Shown here: positions 24,846 through 33,404 of the stretch, in pieces
Position numbering within the stretch: position 1 is the first letter of the stretch
Layout of the letters: each line of letters begins with the position of its first letter
NCBI RefSeq assembly: GCF_022829605.1
Contig: NZ_JAKSYD010000187.1
Coordinates: 1-36,857, forward strand
DNA: 36,857 nt
Direction of reading: 5' to 3'
DNA from: Methylobacterium sp. E-065
GTDB lineage: Bacteria; Pseudomonadota; Alphaproteobacteria; Rhizobiales; Beijerinckiaceae
The notes under the pieces: generated by a model
What the model saw: only the letters and a program-made list of their open reading frames with translations
What the model was told of the DNA's origin: nothing
Databases searched by the model: none
Translations under genes and position numbers: made by a program

Positions 24846-27800
24846 TCAGTGGGGGGACACCGCAACACCCGCGCGCCCGAAGCGCGCGTAGAGCGCCGGC
24901 AGCAGCACCAGGGTCAGCAGCGTGGCGCTGATCAGGCCGCCGATCACCACGGTGGCGAGCGGGCGCTGCACCTCCGCGCCGGTACCGGTGGCCAGCGCCA
25001 TCGGCACGAAGCCCAGGGAGGCGACCAGCGCGGTCATCGCCACGGGGCGCAGCCGGGTGAGGGCGCCCTCGCGGATCGCCGCCGGCAGCGGCCGTCCTTC
25101 GGTGACCAGCTGCTTGATGAAGGTCAGCATCACGAGGCCATTCAGCACCGCCACGCCCGAGAGCGCGATGAAGCCCACCGCCGCCGGCACCGAGAGCGGC
25201 ATCCCCCGCAGCCACAGGGCCGCGATCCCACCGGTCAGCGCCAGGGGCACGGCGCTGAATACCAGGAGCGCGTCGCGCGCCCGGCCGAGCGCCGCGGTGA
25301 GCAGCAGGAAAATCAGCCCGAAGCAGACCGGCACCACCACGGCGAGGCGCGCCCGCGCCGAGGCGAGGTTTTCGAATTGTCCGCCCCAGGTGAGGGATGC
25401 ACCCGCCGGCAGAGCCACCTGTTCGGCGACCTTCGCCTGCGCCTCCGCCACCAGAGAGCCGATGTCGCGCCCGCGGACATTGGCGGTGACGACGACGCGC
25501 CGCCGGCCGTTCTCGCGGCTGATCTGGTTCGGCCCCTCGCTCACCGAGAAGCGCGCCACCTGCCGCAGCAGCACGGAGGCGGCCCGGCCGTTCGGACCCG
25601 GAGGAAGCGGCACCGGCAGGTTCTCCAGGGCCTCCCGGTCCTCGCGCACCTGATCGGTCAGCCGCACCACGATCGGCACGCGCCGGTCGCCTTCGAACAC
25701 GATGCCCGCGTCCCGCCCGCCCATGGCCGCGCCGATCACCTCCTGGATCGCCCCGGTGCTGAGGCCCAGCCGCGCCGCCTCCTCCCGGTCGATCGTGATC
25801 TCGAACACCGGCAGGCCGGCAATCTGCTCGACCTTCACGTCGTCGGCGCCCGGGATCCCGCGCAGGATCGCGGCGATCCGGTTGGCGGTCTCCAGCATCG
25901 GCGCGAAGGCCTCGCCGAACACCTTGACGGCGAGGTCGCCCCGGGTGCCGGCGAGCAGCTCGTTGAAGCGCAGCTGGATCGGCTGGGAGAACTCGTAGAC
26001 GTTGCCGGCGAGGTCCCCCAAAGCCGCCTCGATCCGCTCCTGCAGTTCGGCCTTCGTGAGGCCCGGATCGGGCCAGTCCGCCTGAGGCTTGAGCATCACG
26101 AACGTGTCGGAGGAATTCGGCGGCATCGGGTCGGTGGCGACCTCGGCGGTGCCGGTCTTGGAGAACACCGTGGCGACCTGCGGAAATTTGGCGATGGCCC
26201 GCTCGACCTTGAGCTGCATCGCCTGCGACTGCGTCAGCGATGTCGAGGGGATCCGGGTGGCGTTGAGCGCGATGCTCTTCTCGTCGAGCAACGGGATGAA
26301 CTCGGTGCCGAGCCGGGCGGCCAGCAGCCCGGCGCCGACGAGCAGCAGCAAAGCCGCCCCGACGAAGGTTGCGGGCGCCCGGATCGCCGCGGCCAGCACC
26401 GGCCGGTACAGCGCCTTCAGGCCCCGGAGGATCGGGCTCTCCGCCTCGGTGACCCGGCCGGTGAGCGCGATGGCGATCAGGGCCGGCACGAAGGTCAGCG
26501 ACAGCACGAAGGCCGCCGCCAGCGCCAGGATGACGGTGAGCGCCATCGGCTGGAACATCTTGCCCTCGACCCCCGAGAAGGTCAGGAGCGGCACGTAGAC
26601 CAGGATGATGATGGCCTGCCCATAGAGGGACGGCTTGATCATCTCCTCGGCGGAGTCCCGCACGGTCTCCAGGCGCTCCTCCACCGTGAGGGCACGCCCG
26701 ATGGCGTGCTGCCGCTCGGCGAGATGGCGCAGCGCGTTCTCGGTGATGATCACCGCCCCGTCGACGATCAGCCCGAAATCGAGCGCCCCGAGGCTCATCA
26801 GGTTGGCCGAGATCTTTCCTTCGACCATGCCGGTCACGGTCATCAGCATGGCGACCGGGATGACCAAGGCCGCAATCAGCGCCGCCCGGATGTTGCCGAG
26901 CAGCAGGAACAGCACGACGATCACGAGGGCCGCGCCCTCCGCGAGGTTCTTTGCCACCGTGCGGATCGTGGCCTCGACGAGCTGCGTCCGGTCGAGCACA
27001 GTCTCGACCACGATGCCGGGGGGCAGGGCGCGCCGGATCTGGTCCAGGCGGGTGCCGACGGCGGCCGCCACCGTGCGGCTGTTCTCGCCGATCCGCATCA
27101 GGGCGGTGCCGATCACGGTCTCCTGCCCGTTCTCGCTGGCCGAGCCGGTGCGCAGGTCGCGCCCGATCCGCACCGTGGCGACATCGCGGATCCGCACCGG
27201 GACGCCGCCGCGGCTCGCCACCACCACGTCGGCGATCGCCTCCGGGCTTTCCAGGCGCCCGGCCGCGCGCACCACGTAGCTCTCGCCATTGTCCTCCAGG
27301 TAGCGGGCGCCCTGGTTGGCATTGTTGGCCTGGAGCGCCCGGGCGACGTCCGCGAAGGACAGGTCGAGAGCGGTGAGCTTCGTCGGGTCCGGCTGGACGT
27401 GGTACTGCTTCTCGAAGCCGCCGATCCCATCGACGCCGGCGACGCCCGGCACCGCCTTGATCTGCGGCCGGATGATCCAGTCCTCGACCGTGCGCAGGTA
27501 GGCGACCTGCTCCAGCTCCGTCTTGAGATCCTGGCCCTCCAGGGTCCGGTAGCTGCCGTCCGGCTGCCAGCCCGGCTTCCCCGCCGGCACGGTCGCGCGT
27601 GCGTCCGGCGGCGCGTAGCGGACCGACCACATGGTGACCTCCCCGAGGCCGGTGGAGATCGGCCCCATCCGCGGCTCGACCCCGGAGGGCAGATCCTCCC
27701 GCACCTGGGCGAGGCGCTCGGCGACCTGCTGGCGGGCGAAGTAGATGTCGAGGCTCTCGGCGAAGACCGCGGTGACCTGCGAGAAGCCGTTGCGCGAGAG

Positions 27801-28052
27801 CGAGCGGGTGTACTCGAGGCCCTTGATGCCGGCGAGCGCGGTCTCGACCGGGTAGGTGACCTGCCGCTCGACATCGACCGGCGAGAGCGAGGGCGCCAGG
27901 GTGTTGATCTGCACCTGGTTGTTGGTGATGTCGGGCACCGCGTCGATCGGCAGCTTCGACAGGGCGACGGCGCCGAAGCCCGATGCCAGCAGCACGAGGA
28001 GCAGCACCAGCCAGCGCTGGCGGACCGAGACGGCGAGGATGCGGCTGATCAT
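24846..28052 (-). CDS. czcA: Heavy-metal efflux RND pump, CzcA type
   Basis: A 1068-aa inner-membrane proton-driven pump. The TM4 signature of heavy-metal RND proteins is at 425-439 (DFGLIVDG...EN), with Asp425 and Asp431 for proton relay. This form fits the divalent cation (Zn, Co, Cd, Ni) groups; Cu/Ag CusA pumps lack it. The N-terminus LPIDAVPDITNNQVQ and NGFSQVTAVF are typical. The ATG at 28052 was chosen over 28082 because GAGGA sits 7 nt before it and the membrane helix begins at once. It follows czcB by 10 nt. Its outer-membrane partner (CzcC) is not in the window. Confidence 0.96.
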   Translation of the reverse strand: MISRILAVSVRQRWLVLLLVLLASGFGAVALSKLPIDAVPDITNNQVQINTLAPSLSPVDVERQVTYPVETALAGIKGLEYTRSLSRNGFSQVTAVFAESLDIYFARQQVAERLAQVREDLPSGVEPRMGPISTGLGEVTMWSVRYAPPDARATVPAGKPGWQPDGSYRTLEGQDLKTELEQVAYLRTVEDWIIRPQIKAVPGVAGVDGIGGFEKQYHVQPDPTKLTALDLSFADVARALQANNANQGARYLEDNGESYVVRAAGRLESPEAIADVVVASRGGVPVRIRDVATVRIGRDLRTGSASENGQETVIGTALMRIGENSRTVAAAVGTRLDQIRRALPPGIVVETVLDRTQLVEATIRTVAKNLAEGAALVIVVLFLLLGNIRAALIAALVIPVAMLMTVTGMVEGKISANLMSLGALDFGLIVDGAVIITENALRHLAERQHAIGRALTVEERLETVRDSAEEMIKPSLYGQAIIILVYVPLLTFSGVEGKMFQPMALTVILALAAAFVLSLTFVPALIAIALTGRVTEAESPILRGLKALYRPVLAAAIRAPATFVGAALLLLVGAGLLAARLGTEFIPLLDEKSIALNATRIPSTSLTQSQAMQLKVERAIAKFPQVATVFSKTGTAEVATDPMPPNSSDTFVMLKPQADWPDPGLTKAELQERIEAALGDLAGNVYEFSQPIQLRFNELLAGTRGDLAVKVFGEAFAPMLETANRIAAILRGIPGADDVKVEQIAGLPVFEITIDREEAARLGLSTGAIQEVIGAAMGGRDAGIVFEGDRRVPIVVRLTDQVREDREALENLPVPLPPGPNGRAASVLLRQVARFSVSEGPNQISRENGRRRVVVTANVRGRDIGSLVAEAQAKVAEQVALPAGASLTWGGQFENLASARARLAVVVPVCFGLIFLLLTAALGRARDALLVFSAVPLALTGGIAALWLRGMPLSVPAAVGFIALSGVAVLNGLVMLTFIKQLVTEGRPLPAAIREGALTRLRPVAMTALVASLGFVPMALATGTGAEVQRPLATVVIGGLISATLLTLVLLPALYARFGRAGVAVSPH

Positions 28053-28062
28053 GGCGCGGTCC

Positions 28063-29397
28063 TCAATGGTCGTGGTCGGCATCGGCCTTGCCGAGCTCGG
28101 CCTTCAGCAGGAAGGTGTTGCCGGTCGCGATCTCGGCACCGGGCTCGAGCCCGGCGGTGACCGCGTAGGCCTTGTCGTCGGAGGGCCCGAGTTCGACCGG
28201 CCGCATCTCAAAGCCGTCGGCGTTGCGCACGAACACCACGCTCTTGCCCTCGATCGTCTGGACGGCCGCCTTGGGGATCCGGACCGGGACCGTGTCCCGG
28301 GCGATCTCGACCTCGGCGGTGACGAAGGTGCCAGGCCGCCACGCGCCATCGGGGTTCGGCAGCGTCACCACCACCCGGGCCGAGCGGGTATCGGCGTTGA
28401 GGAAGGGGCTCACGAAGATCACGCGGCCCTCGGCTCGCTTCTCCGCCGCGCCGGCCCGGCCCGGGGTGACGGCGACGCGGGCGCCCTCCCGCACCTGAGC
28501 GAGATCGAGGGTGGGCACCGACAGCTCGATCCAGACCGTCGAGAGGTCCGCCACCGTGTAGAGGTCGGCCGGGTCGCCCTCCTTGCCGACCGCGGTGCCG
28601 ACATCGACCTTGCGCTCGACGATCCGGCCGGCGAGCGGCGCCCGCAGGGGATAGCGGCGCAGGCTCGACTGGTTGGGCGTGGCCTCGTCGCGCTTCTGGG
28701 CGGCCGCCACCTCGGCGGCATCGAGGCCGAGCGCCGACAGCTTCTGGCGGGCGAGATCGACCCGCAGCCGGGTCTCCAGATAGGCGGCCCGGGCGGTCTC
28801 GAAGGCGGCCTCCGAGGCGCTGCGCGAGGCAAGCAGCTTCTGCTGGCGCTCGAAGTTGATCGTCTGCAATTCGGCCTGGACCTGGGCGGTCAGGAACTCG
28901 CTCTTGGCGTCGGCGACCTCCCGGCTGTCGAGGATCGCCACGACCTCGTTCGCCTGCACGGCGTCGCCGAGGCGCTTGCGCATCTCCGCCACGGTGCCGA
29001 CCACCCGGGCGGGGACGCGGGCGATCCGGTCGGTGTCGGGGGTGATGGTACCAGGGACCAGAAGGTGGCGCGCCAGCGTGCCGCCGCCGACCCGCTGTGT
29101 CGCGATGTCCTGGCCGGTGATCTGGTCGGCCCGCATCCGAATCACGTCCTGCGCGTGATCGGCCGCGTGTTCCGCTCCGTGGGGATGGTCGTCGTGCGAC
29201 GGGTCATCGTGCGGTTGGCTGTCGGCGCCGGCCCTCGGCCGGTCCGTTGCCACGGCGCGATCGCGGCCGTCCGGGCCGAGCCCGGTGCCGTCGAGGGCCT
29301 GCCGGAGGAGGGCGGGGAGGGCGGGCACGGCGGCGCCGAGGGCGATGCCGGCGGCCAGAAAGAGCGCACAGACAGCGGCGGACAGGAGAATGCGCAT
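28063..29397 (-). CDS. czcB: Heavy-metal efflux periplasmic adaptor, CzcB type
   Basis: A 444-aa membrane fusion protein. The N-terminal signal or anchor (about 1-30) is followed by a His/Asp-rich linker at about 62-85 (HDDPSHDDHPHGAEHAADHA) that could bind metal. Then come the barrel-sandwich half (ARVVGTVAEMRKRLGDAV), a coiled-coil hairpin, a second half (LRAPLAGRIVERKVDVGTAV), a beta-barrel and a C-terminal domain ending DADHDH. The His-rich ends are usual in CzcB for divalent metals. It is translated just ahead of czcA. A weak ribosome site precedes the ATG at 29397. Confidence 0.95.
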   Translation of the reverse strand: MRILLSAAVCALFLAAGIALGAAVPALPALLRQALDGTGLGPDGRDRAVATDRPRAGADSQPHDDPSHDDHPHGAEHAADHAQDVIRMRADQITGQDIATQRVGGGTLARHLLVPGTITPDTDRIARVPARVVGTVAEMRKRLGDAVQANEVVAILDSREVADAKSEFLTAQVQAELQTINFERQQKLLASRSASEAAFETARAAYLETRLRVDLARQKLSALGLDAAEVAAAQKRDEATPNQSSLRRYPLRAPLAGRIVERKVDVGTAVGKEGDPADLYTVADLSTVWIELSVPTLDLAQVREGARVAVTPGRAGAAEKRAEGRVIFVSPFLNADTRSARVVVTLPNPDGAWRPGTFVTAEVEIARDTVPVRIPKAAVQTIEGKSVVFVRNADGFEMRPVELGPSDDKAYAVTAGLEPGAEIATGNTFLLKAELGKADADHDH

Positions 29398-29534
29398 GGA
29401 TCGGCCATAGAAGCGGCCGGGACGGCGGGATGCCGCGTGGCGGCCCCGGATGTCCCGTTCAGGTTTCGCGTGAGGGTGGGCCCGGGGCCGGTTCAGGCCT
29501 CCGGACGGGACGCGCGCCGGTGGGCGGCGTCAGC

Positions 29535-29906
29535 TCACGCGCGCGGGGGCCGCGGCAGCCGGTCGGGATCGACGGAGGGGCGGCCCTGGACGAGGCGAGC
29601 CCGCAGGGCCCGGCCCGGCACGGGCGGCGGCACCATCATGCCGCCCTCCAGGCGGGCCGCCAGATGACAGCCACAATGAACATGCGCGGCAAGGCCGGGA
29701 TCGACGGCGGTGGACGAGGCCGGCGCGTCGAGGACAGCGCCCTCGCTCCGGGCATGCTGGCTGCCCGCATGGAAGGCGAGATCCGCCGCATGGCCGACGC
29801 CCAGCCCGGCGACCGACAGCGTCAGGACGAGCGCGAGCATGCGGACGGCGATCGCCCACCAGCCGCGCGCCCGCACGGAGCGCCTATGCCGAACCCCGAA
29901 GCCCAT
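29535..29906 (-). CDS. Small exported Cys/His-motif protein upstream of czcBA
   Basis: A 123-aa protein from ATG at 29906. An Arg-rich start precedes a hydrophobic segment (MLALVLTLSVAGLGVGHAA) that looks like a signal peptide or anchor. The mature part has AAHVHCGCHLAARLE, a compact His/Cys cluster that could bind metal, and a Pro/Arg-rich tail. Alternative starts are GTG at 29957 and ATG at 29840; none has a strong ribosome site, so the start is uncertain. It lies 137 nt upstream of czcB on the same strand. Small proteins with such motifs often accompany metal efflux operons. Function not known. Confidence 0.65.
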   Translation of the reverse strand: MGFGVRHRRSVRARGWWAIAVRMLALVLTLSVAGLGVGHAADLAFHAGSQHARSEGAVLDAPASSTAVDPGLAAHVHCGCHLAARLEGGMMVPPPVPGRALRARLVQGRPSVDPDRLPRPPRA

Positions 29907-29978
29907 CGCGGGTCTTATGGTCGATGCGGGGTCAGGAACACAAGGAGCCGAAGTCACACGCGCGCCGATGGCCCCGAT

Positions 29979-31025
29979 TCAGGCGGCCAGCCGGAGGACC
30001 CAGTCGTAGAAATCAGGCCAGTTCTCCGCGCGATCCGAAGCCGCGGCGGCCTCCGCCGGGGTCGGCGTCACGCTCCGGGCCGGGCCCCGGGTCCGGACAT
30101 CCCGGGGCGCGTGGCCGAAGGCGGCGCGGAAGGCCTGGGCGAAATGCGCGGGGCTCTCGAAGCCCCAGCGATACGCCACCTCCGAGACGCGGGCGCCGCG
30201 CCCGTCGCTGGCGAGATCCTGATAGGCGCGGGCGAGCCGGCGCTGACGGATGTAGCCGGACACGCCCCCGAGCGGGACGAACAGGCGGTACAGGGCGCTG
30301 CGCGAGATCCCGAAGGATTGGCCGAGCGCCTCGGCGTTCAGGTCGGGGGAGGCCAGTTCGGCCTCGATGAACCGGCGCAGGGCGAGCAGGATCGGGGCGC
30401 CGTCCGGGGCGCGACCGGGCCGTTCCTCCGCGGGCAGGCTGGAGACTGCCGCGCCGAGGAGCATGGCCGTCGCCTGCGCGGCCGCCGCGGCCTCCCGATC
30501 CGAGAAGCCGGGGGCGTGCGCGTCGAGGGCCCGCAGATGATCGTTCAGCATCCGGCCGAACGGGGTCGCGCCGCGGACGATTCGGCCGTGGAGCGCGTCG
30601 AGCACGCCCTGATTCGCGCCGAAGAGCCCGCGCGGCAGCACCACCGTCAGGGCCTGATAGTCCGTGGACCGAGCGGAGAGGGGCCGCGACAGGTCGAGCA
30701 GGCAGATGTCGCCCGGATCGCAAGCCTGCTCGCTGCCCCCGGCCGCGACCTGGGACCGGCCGGCCAGGCGCACATGCGCCAGGACATGATCGATGCCCAT
30801 GCGGGCCACGAGGGCGCGGTCGCGGGTGAACTGCAGGCCCGAGGCGCTGGCCCGGCAGAGGATCGCGTTCCCGAGATGCTGGACCTGCGAGCGCCCGCGG
30901 AACTCCGCCAGATCCTCCTTGCGGACCGCGAAGCTCCAGAACGGTGCGACGGCATCGCGCCAGGCCGTGGCCTGATGAAGACCTGGGCGTTCGTCTTGAA
31001 GTTGCAGTACTGAGTTCGGCCGCAT
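29979..31025 (-). CDS. AraC-family transcriptional regulator
   Basis: A 348-aa regulator. An N-terminal AraC-binding-like (AraC_binding_2) sensing domain covers about residues 20-175. The C-terminal AraC DNA-binding domain (about 215-310) shows LNAEALGQSFGISRSALYRLF as the first helix-turn-helix and VSEVAYRWGFESPAHFAQAFRAAFGHAPRDVR as the second (core YRWGFESPAHFAQAFR). The in-frame ATG at 31025 is used; a GTG one codon upstream is possible. It is upstream of, and co-directional with, the small exported protein and czcBA. It may control them, but AraC proteins of this type rarely sense metals, so this is weak inference. Confidence 0.92.
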   Translation of the reverse strand: MRPNSVLQLQDERPGLHQATAWRDAVAPFWSFAVRKEDLAEFRGRSQVQHLGNAILCRASASGLQFTRDRALVARMGIDHVLAHVRLAGRSQVAAGGSEQACDPGDICLLDLSRPLSARSTDYQALTVVLPRGLFGANQGVLDALHGRIVRGATPFGRMLNDHLRALDAHAPGFSDREAAAAAQATAMLLGAAVSSLPAEERPGRAPDGAPILLALRRFIEAELASPDLNAEALGQSFGISRSALYRLFVPLGGVSGYIRQRRLARAYQDLASDGRGARVSEVAYRWGFESPAHFAQAFRAAFGHAPRDVRTRGPARSVTPTPAEAAAASDRAENWPDFYDWVLRLAA

Positions 31026-31225
31026 CACCCGTACTATTCAGTTCCCCGCCGGAGTAGTCGCCCGGGCGATCCTCTTACAGGATATCGGGCTCCCAAGAAA
31101 CGGCGCACCGGTGCCGACCTGATCGACCCTCGCTCGTCCCGGGGACGCGCCACTCTGGGCCGGTCAGCCGGATGACGGATTCCGCAGTGCCCGGCCGCGT
31201 TCAGGAGCGCGGGCCCGATACGAAA

Positions 31226-31254
31226 CGTCCCGCGGGCCGGGCGGCCGCGGGACG
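31226..31254 (-). terminator. Probable terminator of the small secreted protein gene at 31306
   Basis: A perfect 10-bp stem (CGTCCCGCGG, 31226-31235, with CCGCGGGACG, 31245-31254) and a 9-nt loop. Read on the minus strand it is followed by TTT, and it lies 52 nt after the stop of the gene at 31306-31485. Confidence 0.6.
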
Positions 31255-31305
31255 GGACGGTGCACGATCGCGAGACCGGCGATGTCGCTTGTGGTTAACG
31301 CCGCG

Positions 31306-31485
31306 TCACTTTCCGCTCGGCGCCGCGCCGCTGCCCGTGACACCGTTGCCGGTGCTGTTGTCGCCCGCCGGGGCGCCGGCAGAGGAGGTGTTGCCGTTGG
31401 GCGTGCTTTGCGCGGCGGCCGTTCCGGCGGTGCCGGCGGCGAGGGCGAGGGCGAGCAGGGCGGATTGGATGGTGCGGCTGGTCAT
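31306..31485 (-). CDS. Small secreted Ser/Gly/Asn-rich protein
   Basis: A 59-aa protein with a clear signal peptide (about 1-26: TIQSALLALALAAGTAGTAAAQ) and a short low-complexity mature part of Ser, Gly, Asn, Thr and Ala ending APSGK. The ATG at 31485 has GGGAG 4-5 nt upstream; a second in-frame ATG at 31503 lacks one. The mature peptide, about 33 residues, is predicted to be disordered. Similar short secreted peptides are common in this group, usually without known function. It may end at the hairpin at 31226-31254. Confidence 0.7.
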   Translation of the reverse strand: MTSRTIQSALLALALAAGTAGTAAAQSTPNGNTSSAGAPAGDNSTGNGVTGSGAAPSGK

Positions 31486-31722
31486 GACGCTCCCGAATTC
31501 CATGAGTCTTCGACGTGCCGGCGCGATGCCGGCCCGCGCCAGATAACCGCCGGCCCCGGAGCCTGTTCCGACGCGTCCCGATCCGGGGTGCCCCGACGGA
31601 ATCCGCCCATCGCGCCCTGTTCGACCGGGAACAGCCGCGCGGCTTTCAAGCTTGTCCGACGTGGCACCGGGCCGGCGGCCCTCACGTCGCGGTCCTCGCG
31701 TCGCGGAAGGGGAGGCCTGATC

Positions 31723-31965
31723 ATGACCAAGCTGTTCATCGCGCAGGTGCGCGACGCGGAAGGGGAGAAACCCCTGGTCACCGTCCGGGCGGAGGCCGAG
31801 GGGGAGGCGCGCCTGTTCCTGACGGCCGCCTATCCGGACGCGGAGATCGCCGCCATCGCGGAGCCCAGCGACTGGACGAGCGATGCCGATACCGGATCCC
31901 GGGCCGGCGACATCCGCGAGCATCCGGGCGTCGCGTGGCAGATGCCCTCCAGTCTGGCCGATTGA
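31723..31965 (+). CDS. Small acidic cytoplasmic protein, unknown function
   Basis: An 80-aa protein starting at ATG 31723 with a strong GGGGAGG site 7 nt upstream. It begins with a beta-like stretch (KLFIAQVRDAEGEKPLVTVRAEAEGEARLFL) and an AYPDAEIAAI segment, then a polar tail with DWTSDADTGSRAGD. It is acidic, has no signal peptide or membrane helix, and has a single Cys-free domain. The start signal and coding-like composition support a real gene. No family recognised. Confidence 0.7.
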   Translation: MTKLFIAQVRDAEGEKPLVTVRAEAEGEARLFLTAAYPDAEIAAIAEPSDWTSDADTGSRAGDIREHPGVAWQMPSSLAD

Positions 31966-32044
31966 CCGACCCGAAAGGCCCGGTTGCCGACAAGTGTCGC
32001 GGTTTCGTTCAGGGGTTCTCAGCGTGGAGCGCGGATCCTGCGGC

Positions 32045-32377
32045 ATGACGTCCGGCGATCCGACACCACGGCTCTTGGCGGCCCTGGCCGCCCTGACCGG
32101 CACCTCGATCCTGATGTGCCGCACGGAGCCGTCCTGGGACGGGATCCTGATCGGCCTGCTGTGTCTCGGCCTCTGGGCCCTCGGAACCCTCGCGGTACGG
32201 CCCACGCGGCCCCCGAGGCCGGCGCGGCCGATGATGCTGGAGGCCGTCATCGTCGAGACGCCCCGGGCGCCGCTGGCGTTGCTGCCCGCTCCGCGCCCCG
32301 CCGTTCCGGTACCCGCCCCCCGCCTGCTCGATGTGCCGACGCAGCGGCCGCGGGCGGTCGCACGCCGGCGCCGGTAG
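32045..32377 (+). CDS. Small two-helix membrane protein with Pro/Arg-rich tail
   Basis: A 110-aa frame from ATG 32045. Two hydrophobic segments (about 9-24, LLAALAALTGTSILM, and 33-51, ILIGLLCLGLWALGTLAV) are followed by a long cytoplasmic-type tail rich in Pro, Ala and Arg that ends RAVARRRR. Positive charges after the second helix suggest the tail lies inside. The ribosome site is weak, so the start may be further upstream in the frame. No family recognised. Confidence 0.55.
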   Translation: MTSGDPTPRLLAALAALTGTSILMCRTEPSWDGILIGLLCLGLWALGTLAVRPTRPPRPARPMMLEAVIVETPRAPLALLPAPRPAVPVPAPRLLDVPTQRPRAVARRRR

Positions 32378-32466
32378 CGCAGCCCCCCTCCCGATCCCTC
32401 GCGAGCTTCTGCCGCAGTATCGATGCGGGCCGCCCCGCGTTGCCGGAAGCCAACCGAGGAGACAGC

Positions 32467-32667
32467 ATGGCGGACAAGGCTGACGTGACGACCTACACGG
32501 TGAAGCAGGCGCTGGCCGCCAAGGTCGCGGATCACATCGAGATCGCGATCGAGGCGCAGGACGGCACCAAGCTGAAGCTCAAGGCGACCGCCGACCAGCT
32601 GGATGCCCTGGTGGGCGATCTGGAGACCATCCTGGATGCCGACGACGCGGAGGGCGAGGCGGCCTGA
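32467..32667 (+). CDS. Small acidic helical protein, unknown function
   Basis: A 66-aa protein from ATG 32467 with GAGGAG about 5 nt upstream, one of the best start signals in the region. It starts MADKADVTTYTVKQALAAKV, with a strand-like IEIAIEAQDGTKLKLKATA and a helix LDALVGDLETILDADDAEGE. There is no Cys, Trp, signal or membrane segment. The pattern looks like a small soluble alpha/beta protein. It is followed by a strong hairpin 58 nt downstream. No family recognised. Confidence 0.75.
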   Translation: MADKADVTTYTVKQALAAKVADHIEIAIEAQDGTKLKLKATADQLDALVGDLETILDADDAEGEAA

Positions 32668-32725
32668 TCCCGTACCGGGCCGAAGCCGTTCGGCCGGCCT
32701 GACATGAACTAGCCCCCGAACCAGG

Positions 32726-32760
32726 AGCGGCCTCCGATCGTGGCACGATCGGAGGCCGCT
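32726..32760. terminator. Very stable hairpin after the small acidic protein gene
   Basis: A 17-bp perfect inverted repeat (32726-32742 with 32744-32760) around a single base, in practice a 16-bp stem with a 3-nt loop. No T run follows on either strand, so it is either a Rho-independent terminator of the T-poor kind seen in GC-rich genomes or an RNA-stabilising element. Confidence 0.55.
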
Positions 32761-32994
32761 GCCGTCGAGGCGTCCTGATTCCGTGTCCCCCGGGCCGGGG
32801 AGGGGCCGATCCAGGACGGAAGCCGCCGACCAGCCGATGCCCCGGGGCAGGCCGCGTCGGCGAAGGCGGGGCCGCTCCCATTCGGGCCTTTTCCTGGGCA
32901 ATACACTTGCTGGTCAAGACACCGGATCGACGGTTCTTGGGCCGCCTATTTCTGGTATGGCTCAGTCTCGATGGATGGCCCCAGGGAGGCGTGC

Positions 32995-33075
32995 ATGTTC
33001 GGCGATGTCTTCGCTGTCCGGGACGGCGAGTCCCCGGAAGCCGGGCTCACGGCGCCGGCCCGCAGGTCACGTTGA
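32995..33075 (+). CDS. Possible 26-residue leader peptide or microprotein
   Basis: ATG at 32995 is preceded by AGGGAGG at 5 nt, a near-ideal ribosome site, and the frame ends with TGA at 33073-33075, 25 nt before the gene at 33101. The peptide is polar (FGDVFAVRDGESPEAG), without a hydrophobic helix or a run of one amino acid, so an attenuator leader is not evident. Support rests only on the ribosome site. Confidence 0.3.
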   Translation: MFGDVFAVRDGESPEAGLTAPARRSR

Positions 33076-33100
33076 CGCCGTCACCGGGCCGGAGAACGCC

Positions 33101-33361
33101 ATGGCCGCGAACCCACCGCCGGTTCTCTATCGCCTGCAATGCGTCGTGCATCGGGAGAGCGCGAGCGGCATCATCATCCACGACGAGCAGAACCTCGCGC
33201 CCTCGGAGGACGCCGCCAAGACCGACGCGGCGGCCCGTTTCGCGCAGTTGCTCGCCGGCCGCTCGGGCTCGGCGGCCCTGAAGGATCCGGCCGGCCGGGT
33301 CGTCTGGTCCAGGCGGCAGAACACCCCCTCCGGGCCAGGGGCGCCCGAAACCGGGGCGTAG
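33101..33361 (+). CDS. Small soluble protein of unknown function
   Basis: An 86-aa protein from ATG 33101, with GGAG about 6-9 nt upstream. It has a strand-like start (VLYRLQCVVHRESASGIIIHDEQ), a helical middle (SEDAAKTDAAARFAQLLAGR) and the segment ALKDPAGRVVWSRRQN, ending in a polar tail. There is no signal or membrane segment. The repeated strand-helix look and the DPAGRVVW ending recall small proteins that share a genus-specific fold, but no family is recognised. Confidence 0.65.
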   Translation: MAANPPPVLYRLQCVVHRESASGIIIHDEQNLAPSEDAAKTDAAARFAQLLAGRSGSAALKDPAGRVVWSRRQNTPSGPGAPETGA

Positions 33362-33404
33362 CGACGTCGACGAGAGCCGAGTTTCCGGCGCAGGCCGCCT
33401 CGCC

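Larger units (their letters stand above)
32668..33100. other. Gap with one hairpin and one very short frame
   Basis: These 433 bp hold no ordinary gene. They contain the hairpin at 32726-32760 and a 26-codon frame at 32995-33075 described separately. Longer frames here are Arg/Pro-rich shadows without start signals. Confidence 0.5.

Noticed and set aside
24526..28160. Frames of over 1000 codons in other phases across czcA, on both strands
   Set aside because: czcA fits every family signature. The competing frames are rich in Arg, Gly, Pro and His and have no recognisable domain.
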